DNA from: Pseudomonadota bacterium
Lineage (GTDB): Bacteria; Pseudomonadota; Gammaproteobacteria; Burkholderiales; Sulfuriferulaceae
Reading direction: 5' to 3'
Length of the DNA stretch: 6,022 bases
Assembly (NCBI GenBank): GCA_021790625.1
Contig: JAJYGL010000256.1
Span: forward strand, 1 to 6,022
Below, piece after piece: positions 1 through 5,981 of the stretch. The notes under the pieces were generated by a model, which was given only the letters and a program-made list of their open reading frames with translations, was not told where the DNA came from and searched no databases. Position 1 is the stretch's first letter, and every line of letters starts with the position of its first letter. The translations under genes and the position numbers were made by a program.

Positions 1-60
1 GAAACCGCTGATCGATTCACGCGCCAATTCATGAAAAGATCGGGGCAGGTCAAACGATGA
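1..60 (+). CDS. Possible C-terminal tail of an upstream gene (partial, unidentified)
   Basis: Frame 1 is open from the window edge to a TGA at 58-60 and would encode a basic tail ending ...RQFMKRSGQVKR. In many beta- and gammaproteobacteria the gene before ribF is murJ (lipid II flippase), whose cytoplasmic end is often short and basic, so this could be its end. The tail carries no recognisable motif. Nineteen open codons are expected by chance fairly often, and the minus strand is also open here from an ATG at 72-70. The call is therefore weak. Confidence 0.22.
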   Translation, partial: ETADRFTRQFMKRSGQVKR

Positions 61-86
61 CGCCACACCATAAATTGCGGTAAAAT
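57..86 (+). promoter_or_regulatory. Candidate sigma-70 promoter for ribF-ileS-lspA-ispH
   Basis: A -35-like ATGACG (57-62, 4 of 6 matches to TTGACA) is separated by 18 bases from a -10-like TAAAAT (81-86, 5 of 6 matches to TATAAT). Transcription would start near 93, leaving a leader of roughly 29 bases before the ribF ATG at 122. The -35 element overlaps the TGA at 58-60 that may end an upstream gene. The promoter could be the main one for the four-gene unit or an internal one in a longer operon. This is pattern matching only. Confidence 0.5.
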
Positions 87-121
87 CCCCACTTTCCTGT
101 CAGAGCATATTCCCGCCGTTC

Positions 122-1057
122 ATGCGTATTACCCACGGTCTTCATTATATGGCTGCCGCCTCGACAGCCATTACCATCGGAAATTTTGATGGCGTGCATC
201 TTGGACACCGTCTGATGCTGCAACGCCTGGACGCGCATGCCCGTCATCACCGGCAAACGGTCACTGTGCTCAGTTTCGAGCCACATCCACGCGAATGGTT
301 CGCGCCTGAGCAGGCACCGGCCCGGCTGTCCAGCCTGCGTGACAAACTGGCTTGCCTGCAACAGCTCGGTGTCGATCATGTGCATATTCTGCCATTCAAC
401 GCCCAGCTTGCCGCCATGACGGCGCATGAGTTTGTAGAGGATTTATTACTGCGCCAATTCCGTATGCAACATCTGGTGGTGGGTGATGACTTCTGCTTTG
501 GTGCGCGACGCGCAGGAAATATCGATTTATTACAACAGCTTGGCAAACAGAACCACTATAGCCTGGATATCGTGCCCGGACTAACCAAAAACGGCACCCG
601 AATTTCCAGCACTGCCATTCGCACCGCATTGGCCGACGCCAATCTTGAACTGGCCAAACAAATGCTCGGACGTCCATTCAGTATCAGCGGTCATGTGGTT
701 CATGGCGACAAACGCGGACGCGAGTTGGGTTTCCCTACCGCCAATCTGCGTATTCTGTCTGTCACGCCGCCATTGACCGGCGTTTTTTACGTACAGATCC
801 GCCTTTCCTCTGAGCAGGTATTTCCTGCAGTTGCCAATCTTGGCGTACGCCCCACATTGAACGACGGTAAAAAATCCAGGTTGGAAGTTCATATTCCCGA
901 CTTTTCCGGTAACCTGTACGGGCGTATCGTTCAGGTCACTTTTTTGGCTCATATCCGGGCAGAGCGCTCTTTTACCAGCCTTGACGCATTACGTCACCAA
1001 ATTGCCGCCGATGTCGCGCAAATGCGCGATATCTTTCGTTTACCCGTTTCTGCATGA
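122..1057 (+). CDS. ribF: Bifunctional riboflavin kinase / FAD synthetase RibF
   Basis: A 311-residue cytoplasmic enzyme that phosphorylates riboflavin to FMN and adenylylates FMN to FAD. The N-terminal nucleotidyltransferase domain shows GNFDGVHLGH (residues 20-29), the SFEPHP motif (51-56), VGDDFCFGARRAGN (120-133) and ISSTAIR (161-167). The C-terminal kinase domain shows GFPTAN (203-208), with the PTAN ATP/Mg site, NLGVRPT (239-245) and LEVH with the likely catalytic Glu255. Length fits the usual 305-315 residues, so both domains are complete. The ATG at 122 is chosen because it gives the typical start MRITHGLH just before the nucleotidyltransferase motif; no clear Shine-Dalgarno sequence precedes it. 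The gene lies first in the ribF-ileS-lspA-ispH unit. No FMN riboswitch can be fitted in the short leader. Confidence 0.97.
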   Translation: MRITHGLHYMAAASTAITIGNFDGVHLGHRLMLQRLDAHARHHRQTVTVLSFEPHPREWFAPEQAPARLSSLRDKLACLQQLGVDHVHILPFNAQLAAMTAHEFVEDLLLRQFRMQHLVVGDDFCFGARRAGNIDLLQQLGKQNHYSLDIVPGLTKNGTRISSTAIRTALADANLELAKQMLGRPFSISGHVVHGDKRGRELGFPTANLRILSVTPPLTGVFYVQIRLSSEQVFPAVANLGVRPTLNDGKKSRLEVHIPDFSGNLYGRIVQVTFLAHIRAERSFTSLDALRHQIAADVAQMRDIFRLPVSA

Positions 1058-1077
1058 ATCACCGAACCCAAGCTACC

Positions 1078-3858
1078 ATGTCTGATTACAAACACACGCT
1101 CAACCTGCCCGACACGACCTTTCCCATGCGGGGCGATCTGGCCAAACGCGAACCGCAAATGCTCGCCCAGTGGCAACAGCAACGCTATCAACAAAAATTG
1201 CGCGAACGATGCGAGGGCAGGCCAAAATTCATTCTGCACGATGGACCACCTTATGCCAATGGCGACATTCACATCGGTCATGCGGTCAACAAGGTTTTGA
1301 AAGATATCATCATAAAAAGCAAAACACTGGCCGGATTCGATGCACCGTATGTGCCTGGTTGGGATTGCCATGGCCTGCCCATTGAACTGCAAGTCGAAAA
1401 GCTGCATGGCAAACATATTCCTGCCGACCAGTTTCGTGCCCTGTGCCGTGAATATGCAGCCGGCCAGATTGATCGGCAGCGCGCTGATTTCATCCGTCTT
1501 GGCATCATTGGTGACTGGGAAAACCCCTACCGCACCATGGATTTTGCTACCGAAGCCAATATCATCCGCGCACTGGGTAAAATACTCGACAATGGCTATT
1601 TGTATCGCGGCGCCAAACCGGTGCACTGGTGTACGGCCTGTGGCTCGGCATTGGCCGAAGCGGAAGTCGAATACGAGGACCGCCAATCGCCCGCCATCGA
1701 CGTTGCCTTCGCTCTCACCGACACCAACGAACTGGCACGGCGTCTCAAGCTGCCGACGTTCACTGAGCCGGTATATGCCGTCATTTGGACCACCACGCCC
1801 TGGACACTGCCTGCCAATCAGGCCGTAGCTGCCCATGCAGACATCATTTACGACCTCATCCTGACGCCGCGTGGCATTCTGCTACTGGCGCGAGACCTCG
1901 CAGAATCGGCAATTGCCCGTTATGCGATGGATTCAGTCGAGGTGCTCGGTCAATGCACCGGTCGCATGCTGGAAGGCATCATGCTGCAACATCCATTTCT
2001 GGACCGGCAGGTTCCGCTCATTCTGGCCGACCACGTCACCACCACAACGGGTACAGGAATGGTGCACATGGCCCCCGCTCATGGCGTGGAAGATTATCAG
2101 GCCGGCTTGCATTATCAACTGGCTGTGGACAATCCGGTAGATGATGCCGGCAAGTTTTACGCCCACATCCCTTTTGTGGCAGAACTGGACATCTGGCAAG
2201 CAAACCCTGTCATCATTCAATTATTATCCGATCGGGAACTGCTACTGGCACAACAAAAACTGCTGCACAGCTACCCCCATTGCTGGCGTCACAAAACGCC
2301 CATCATTTTCCGTGCCACACCACAATGGTTTATCGGCATGGAAAAACCTGGCACTCATCGTGACAGTTTGCGCCATCTTGCCGAACAAGCCATCAGCAAC
2401 ACTGTTTTTTATCCGGACTGGGGTCGCGCGCGCCTGGCGGCGATGATAGAAAACCGGCCGGACTGGTGTGTGTCGCGCCAACGCAACTGGGGCGTTCCCC
2501 TGCCATTGTTTCTGCACAAGATAACCAGTGAACTGCACCCACGCAGCCACGACATCCTCGAAGCCGTCGCCAATGCTGTGGAAAAGCACGGCATCGAAGC
2601 CTGGTTTTCCAGCACGACAGAGGACTGGATTACCGAAGACGCCGACACATGGCGGCAATTGACCGACACGCTGGATGTCTGGTTCGACTCCGGTACCACC
2701 CATGCCAGCGTGCTACGCACACAGCCAGCATTACGCTGGCCAGCCGATTTGTATCTGGAAGGTTCTGATCAACACCGTGGCTGGTTTCAGTCCAGTCTGC
2801 TGACCGGTTGCGCCATCGATGGTCACGCTCCGTATCGCGCCCTGCTTACCCATGGTTTCGTCGTTGATGGCAATGGGCACAAAATGAGCAAATCACGCGG
2901 CAACGTCATTTCTCCGCAAAAAGTCATCGATACCTGGGGCGCCGACATCCTGCGCCTGTGGATTGCCGCCACCGATTATTCGGCCGAATTGAGTGTGTCG
3001 GATGAAATCCTCAAACGCGTGGTCGAATCTTATCGCCGCGTGCGCAACACCTTGCGTTTCCTGCTTGCCAATCTGGATGATTTCGACCCGGCAACCCACT
3101 CGCTACCCATCGATGAATGGCTGACCATCGACCGTTATGCCATGATCATGTTGCAAAACTTCCAAACTGACAGCTGTACCCATTATGGCAATTATGCCTT
3201 CCATCATATCGTGCAAAAATTGCATCTGTTTTGCTCGGAAGAGTTAGGCAGTTTTTATCTGGATATTCTCAAAGACCGACTCTACACGACACAGGCCAAT
3301 TCGCACGCCAGACGTTCAGCACAAAACGCCCTGTACCATATCACGCGCAGTCTGCTCATTTTGATGGCACCCTATTTGAGCTTTACTGCCGAAGAAGCCT
3401 GGTCAACACTGACCCGCCGCGAGGATGACAGCATCTTTTTCCAGCAATGGCATGCCATTCCTGCGCCGCGAGATACAGACACCCTGAATCAGCATTGGCC
3501 AATTATCCGCAATACCATTTCCATGGTACGAAAACAGCTGGAAGTGTTGCGCGGCACAGGAGAAATCGGCGCATCACTGCAAGCCGACGTCTCCTTACAG
3601 GTCAACGACGCCGACCACGCCGCCTTGTCCACTTTGGGCGACGAGTTGCGCTTTGCCCTCATTACCTCCAGCGCCAGACTCCTGCATAACACCGACAGCA
3701 GCGAAACACTTATCGACGCACAAGCCAGCGAACAGAAAAAATGCGAGCGCTGCTGGCATTACCGTACCGATGTCGGGCAACACGCCGAGCATCCCCAATT
3801 ATGTGCGCGCTGCCACAGCAATCTGTTTGGTTCGGGTGAGGTACGCCACCATGTTTAA
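1078..3858 (+). CDS. ileS: Isoleucyl-tRNA synthetase IleS
   Basis: A class I aminoacyl-tRNA synthetase of 926 residues that charges tRNA-Ile and edits misactivated valine. Visible in order: PYANGDIHIGH with the HIGH site at 65-68; WTTTPWTLPANQ from Trp237 and TGTGMVHMAPAHGVED, with His330 and Asp339, in the CP1 editing domain; DVWFDSG and EGSDQHRGWFQSS in the catalytic core; KMSKS at 602-606; an anticodon-binding region with FYLDILKDRLYT; and a C-terminal zinc knuckle with Cys889, Cys892, Cys909 and Cys912. It is the classical bacterial type with the zinc-binding tail. An ATG at 1054 overlaps the ribF stop as ATGA and would add eight residues (MNHRTQAT). The ATG at 1078 is preferred because MSDYK...LNLP matches the family start, including E. 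coli. Neither start has a good Shine-Dalgarno sequence, so coupling to ribF translation is likely. Confidence 0.98.
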   Translation: MSDYKHTLNLPDTTFPMRGDLAKREPQMLAQWQQQRYQQKLRERCEGRPKFILHDGPPYANGDIHIGHAVNKVLKDIIIKSKTLAGFDAPYVPGWDCHGLPIELQVEKLHGKHIPADQFRALCREYAAGQIDRQRADFIRLGIIGDWENPYRTMDFATEANIIRALGKILDNGYLYRGAKPVHWCTACGSALAEAEVEYEDRQSPAIDVAFALTDTNELARRLKLPTFTEPVYAVIWTTTPWTLPANQAVAAHADIIYDLILTPRGILLLARDLAESAIARYAMDSVEVLGQCTGRMLEGIMLQHPFLDRQVPLILADHVTTTTGTGMVHMAPAHGVEDYQAGLHYQLAVDNPVDDAGKFYAHIPFVAELDIWQANPVIIQLLSDRELLLAQQKLLHSYPHCWRHKTPIIFRATPQWFIGMEKPGTHRDSLRHLAEQAISNTVFYPDWGRARLAAMIENRPDWCVSRQRNWGVPLPLFLHKITSELHPRSHDILEAVANAVEKHGIEAWFSSTTEDWITEDADTWRQLTDTLDVWFDSGTTHASVLRTQPALRWPADLYLEGSDQHRGWFQSSLLTGCAIDGHAPYRALLTHGFVVDGNGHKMSKSRGNVISPQKVIDTWGADILRLWIAATDYSAELSVSDEILKRVVESYRRVRNTLRFLLANLDDFDPATHSLPIDEWLTIDRYAMIMLQNFQTDSCTHYGNYAFHHIVQKLHLFCSEELGSFYLDILKDRLYTTQANSHARRSAQNALYHITRSLLILMAPYLSFTAEEAWSTLTRREDDSIFFQQWHAIPAPRDTDTLNQHWPIIRNTISMVRKQLEVLRGTGEIGASLQADVSLQVNDADHAALSTLGDELRFALITSSARLLHNTDSSETLIDAQASEQKKCERCWHYRTDVGQHAEHPQLCARCHSNLFGSGEVRHHV

Positions 3859-4327
3859 CCGCCGCATGGCGCTCATCAGTGCCGTTTTAGTCATGTTTTT
3901 CGACCTGGGCAGCAAAAACTGGATCATGCGTCACTTTCTGGTTGGCGCCAATCAACCCATCACCCCCTGGTTCTCGCTGGTCTACGCCCGCAACACCGGT
4001 GCTGCTTTCAGCCTGTTAGCGAATCAACCTGGCTGGCAACGAGGATTTTTTACCGCGGTCGCCCTGGGTGCCAGCATCATCATTCTGATACTACTACGCA
4101 AGAAAAACTTTAGCCTGCTTGCCAGCATCGGCCTCGGACTGATTCTCGGCGGTGCGCTCGGCAACGCCATCGATCGCATGGCACTCGGTTACGTGGTTGA
4201 TTTTTTATGGTTTCATGTCCAGCAATACAGTTGGCCGGCCTTTAATGTTGCCGACTCTGCCATCGATCTTGGCGCTGCCTTATTGCTATGGGACAATTTC
4301 CACCAGTCCAAACCTCACACAAACTGA
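3851..4327 (+). CDS. lspA: Lipoprotein signal peptidase (signal peptidase II) LspA
   Basis: A 158-residue inner-membrane aspartyl protease that removes signal peptides from diacylglyceryl-modified prolipoproteins. Four hydrophobic segments are visible, near residues 6-22, 62-82, 88-106 and 128-150. Family motifs are FDLGSK (17-22), ARNTGAAFS (46-54), GNAIDR (104-109), VVDF with catalytic Asp117, and FNVADSAI with catalytic Asp135; the 18-residue gap between the aspartates agrees with known LspA proteins. The ATG at 3851 lies inside the last codons of ileS and overlaps it by 8 bases. A GAGG at 3838-3841, nine bases upstream, is a reasonable ribosome binding site. Reading further upstream in frame would only translate ileS DNA out of frame. 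The length is slightly below the usual 160-170 but nothing essential is missing. Confidence 0.97.
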   Translation: MFNRRMALISAVLVMFFDLGSKNWIMRHFLVGANQPITPWFSLVYARNTGAAFSLLANQPGWQRGFFTAVALGASIIILILLRKKNFSLLASIGLGLILGGALGNAIDRMALGYVVDFLWFHVQQYSWPAFNVADSAIDLGAALLLWDNFHQSKPHTN

Positions 4328-4331
4328 CACC

Positions 4332-5267
4332 ATGACCCATCACATCCTGCTTGCCAATCCACGCGGTTTCTGTGCGGGCGTTGACCGTGCCATTGCCATT
4401 GTTGAACGCGCGCTCGAACAATATGGCGCGCCCATTTATGTTCGCCACGAGGTGGTGCACAACCGGTTCGTGGTCGAAGACCTGAAACAGAAAGGCGCCA
4501 TCTTCATCGAGCATCTCGATGATGTTCCCATTGGCAGCACCCTTATCTACAGCGCCCATGGGGTCCCCCTGTCGGTACGAAAACAGGCCGAAGCGCGCCA
4601 ATTGAACGTCTTCGACGCCACGTGTCCACTGGTGACGAAAGTCCACCTGGAAGTCGCTCGCATGCGGAACAAAAATTACGAAATCGTCATGATAGGGCAT
4701 CGCGGTCACCCGGAAGTCGAAGGCACCATGGGCCAAAGCGACAGCGGCATGTACTTGGTAGAAACCGAATCTGACGTCAACCGTCTCGTTGTCAATCACC
4801 CCGACAAGCTCGCCTACGTTACCCAGACCACACTGTCCATCGACGATGCTACTCGTGTCATCGACGCGTTGAAACGACGCTTTCCTGCCATTGAAGGCCC
4901 GAAAAAAGACGATATCTGCTACGCCACACAAAACCGGCAGGATGCCGTCAAGTCACTGGCACAGCAATGCGACCTGATCATCGTGGTCGGTTCTCCCAAC
5001 AGCTCCAACTCCAACCGATTAAGAGAAGTCGCGGAAAATCATGGCGTTACTGCGTATATGGTTGACGATGCAGCACAAATTCAGCCTGCATGGCTGACAG
5101 GAAAAACGCGCATTGGCGTTACCGCTGGCGCTTCTGCACCAGAAGTACTGGTACAGGCCGTCATCGATGCACTGCGAATCTTTGGCGTCGATGAACCTGT
5201 CGAATTGGCGGGCATCACAGAAAATGTTGTTTTTGCCTTGCCAAAATCCATGACCCAGAACCAATAA
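4332..5267 (+). CDS. ispH: 4-hydroxy-3-methylbut-2-enyl diphosphate reductase IspH
   Basis: A 311-residue cytoplasmic iron-sulfur enzyme that converts HMBPP to IPP and DMAPP, the last step of the MEP isoprenoid pathway. The three cluster cysteines are Cys14 (in NPRGFCAGVDRA), Cys98 (DATCPLV) and Cys196 (DDICYATQNRQ). Substrate-site residues are visible as His43 (EVVHN), His76 (SAHGV), His126 and Glu128 (GHRGHPEVEG), TQTTLS (164-169), GSPNSSNS (220-227) and Ser268 (TAGASAPE). Length fits the family (E. coli 316). The ATG at 4332 is chosen because it gives a start, MTHHILLANPRGFCAG, that fits the family; upstream in-frame sequence is lspA DNA. It begins only 4 bases after the lspA stop with no clear Shine-Dalgarno sequence, pointing to translational coupling. 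The FKBP-type prolyl isomerase gene (fkpB) that sits between lspA and ispH in E. coli is absent. Confidence 0.98.
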   Translation: MTHHILLANPRGFCAGVDRAIAIVERALEQYGAPIYVRHEVVHNRFVVEDLKQKGAIFIEHLDDVPIGSTLIYSAHGVPLSVRKQAEARQLNVFDATCPLVTKVHLEVARMRNKNYEIVMIGHRGHPEVEGTMGQSDSGMYLVETESDVNRLVVNHPDKLAYVTQTTLSIDDATRVIDALKRRFPAIEGPKKDDICYATQNRQDAVKSLAQQCDLIIVVGSPNSSNSNRLREVAENHGVTAYMVDDAAQIQPAWLTGKTRIGVTAGASAPEVLVQAVIDALRIFGVDEPVELAGITENVVFALPKSMTQNQ

Positions 5268-5322
5268 AAATTCTGGATTGGTATTGAGAAGACGAATAAG
5301 CATTTTCCCCGCCCCCACTTTT

Positions 5323-5331
5323 TGTTATAAT
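5323..5331 (+). promoter_or_regulatory. Extended -10 sigma-70 promoter for the DsrE-like gene
   Basis: TGT followed by a consensus TATAAT (5326-5331) forms an extended -10 element. The -35 position 17 bases upstream holds only TTTTCC (5303-5308, 3 of 6 matches), which the TG extension can compensate. Transcription would start near 5338, giving a leader of about 44 bases. A C-rich stretch (5307-5318) lies in the spacer. Confidence 0.75.
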
Positions 5332-5367
5332 CTCCAATCTTTTTGACGTTTTTATTAACCTTTTATC

Positions 5368-5373
5368 GAGGAG
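5368..5373 (+). promoter_or_regulatory. Strong Shine-Dalgarno sequence for the DsrE-like gene
   Basis: GAGGAG is placed eight bases before the ATG at 5382, inside an A/T-rich and probably unstructured leader. It fixes the start at 5382; an in-frame TTG at 5343 would add 13 residues but has no comparable site. It is the best ribosome binding site in the window. Confidence 0.88.
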
Positions 5374-5381
5374 ACTTAAAC

Positions 5382-5750
5382 ATGGCTGACAAGCTGCTGA
5401 TTATCATGGTCAATACCGACCCGAGCAACGGTTCCGAACTGGGTGCCCCTTTCTTTCAGGCTACCGTTGCCGCTGCCATGGAATATGACGTTGAAGTCGT
5501 ATTGACTGGTCGCGCAGGTGAATTGGCTATCAAAGGTGTCGCAGAAAAACTGTTCGTTCAGGAAGGTTCGCCCAAGAGCGTATACGAATTCATGAAGGAC
5601 GCTCACGAAGCTGGCGCAAAGTTCAAGGTTTGCACTCCAACACTCGAACTCTGGGGCCACGATCTGATCCCTGAAATCCAGGAGACGGTTGGTGGTGCTT
5701 ATGTCATTCAGCAAGCCATGGACGAAGATGTCGTCACACTGACTTACTGA
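5382..5750 (+). CDS. DsrE-family small protein, single candidate active cysteine
   Basis: A 122-residue soluble protein without signal peptide or membrane segment. The start KLLIIMVNTDP, the helix FFQATVAAAMEYDVEVVLTGRAGEL (split at residues 24-48) and the later KFKVCTPTLELWG fit the DsrE/DsrF/TusD-like fold, with alternating beta strands and helices and a cysteine after the fourth strand. Cys84 is the only cysteine and sits where DsrE and TusD carry their sulfur-accepting residue; His93 follows. Known relatives of the fold form homo- or hetero-oligomers in sulfur relay. No dsrF/dsrH, tusA, rhodanese or hdr gene is visible beside it, so the partner and the substrate are unknown. Its own promoter, strong ribosome binding site, frequent GGT/GTT codons and own terminator indicate a monocistronic, highly expressed gene. 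Family membership is fairly sure; a sulfur-transfer role is inference. Confidence 0.85.
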   Translation: MADKLLIIMVNTDPSNGSELGAPFFQATVAAAMEYDVEVVLTGRAGELAIKGVAEKLFVQEGSPKSVYEFMKDAHEAGAKFKVCTPTLELWGHDLIPEIQETVGGAYVIQQAMDEDVVTLTY

Positions 5751-5808
5751 CACCAGTCAACAGATCTGTTCAGGTTAACCCATACCGGCATGGAACAAAT
5801 GACAAATT

Positions 5809-5836
5809 TGCGGAGCTAAAAGCTCCGCATTTTTTA
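5809..5836 (+). terminator. Rho-independent terminator of the DsrE-like gene
   Basis: A perfect 8-base-pair stem GCGGAGCT (5810-5817) / AGCTCCGC (5821-5828), extended by a T-A pair (5809/5829), encloses an AAA loop and is followed by six T residues (5830-5835). It lies 58 bases after the stop at 5748-5750. The opposite strand lacks a good T-run after the stem, so it acts mainly on plus-strand transcription. Confidence 0.93.
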
Positions 5837-5896
5837 TGCTACTCTCCTCATTACGACAAATAAATGATATTTTTATGTCATCCAAATGATCAGGGT

Positions 5897-5925
5897 TGAA
5901 CTATTTTGCCATATCGACACTCAAT
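5897..5925 (+). promoter_or_regulatory. Candidate sigma-E-type (autoregulatory) promoter for rpoE
   Basis: TGAACTA (5897-5903) resembles the sigma-E -35 element GGAACTT (5 of 7). After a 16-base spacer, CTCAAT (5920-5925) resembles the -10 form GTCAAA (4 of 6). RpoE/AlgU genes are commonly transcribed from a promoter of their own sigma factor, which makes the position meaningful. The start would be near 5931, about 50 bases before the ATG. The overlapping TTGAAC (5896-5901) could instead serve as a sigma-70 -35, but no good -10 follows it. The matches are partial. Confidence 0.4.
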
Positions 5926-5939
5926 ACACGCAATAACAA

Positions 5940-5955
5940 CCGGGTGAATATCCGG
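5940..5955 (+). other. Small hairpin in the rpoE leader
   Basis: CCGGGT (5940-5945) can pair with ATCCGG (5950-5955), including one G-U pair, around the four-base loop GAAT. It lies 26 bases before the rpoE-type ATG and is not followed by a T-run, so it is not a terminator. It would sit close to the 5' end of a transcript started at the candidate sigma-E promoter. A role is not shown. Confidence 0.35.
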
Positions 5956-5981
5956 AATACATTCAGGGATTGTGACAAATA

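Noticed and set aside
994..1836. Long minus-strand open frame (280 codons) opposite ribF and ileS
   Set aside because: It is antisense to well-supported ileS codons, has no family resemblance and no promoter or ribosome binding site; it reflects codon composition of the true gene.
3653..3850. In-frame upstream extension of lspA
   Set aside because: It would translate ileS DNA in another frame; the ATG at 3851 has a GAGG site and gives the normal LspA N-terminus and length.
4152..4331. In-frame upstream extension of ispH
   Set aside because: It lies within lspA coding DNA out of frame; the ATG at 4332 gives the family-typical start.
4242..4931. Minus-strand open frame (229 codons) opposite lspA and ispH
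   Set aside because: It shadows ispH, whose residues are strongly conserved, and shows no recognisable protein features.
5307..5318. C-rich stretch that might form a G-quadruplex on the minus strand
   Set aside because: Only two G-runs are present; four are needed.
5343..5348. TTGACG resembling a -35 element
   Set aside because: No -10 is found 16-18 bases downstream; the extended -10 at 5323-5331 explains transcription better.
5343..5381. TTG start adding 13 residues to the DsrE-like protein
   Set aside because: It would put the strong GAGGAG site inside the coding region; the ATG at 5382 is ideally spaced from that site and gives the family-like start.
5759..5770. Perfect 12-base palindrome AACAGATCTGTT just after the DsrE-like gene
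   Set aside because: About one or two such palindromes are expected by chance in 6 kb, and there is no T-run or promoter overlap to give it meaning.
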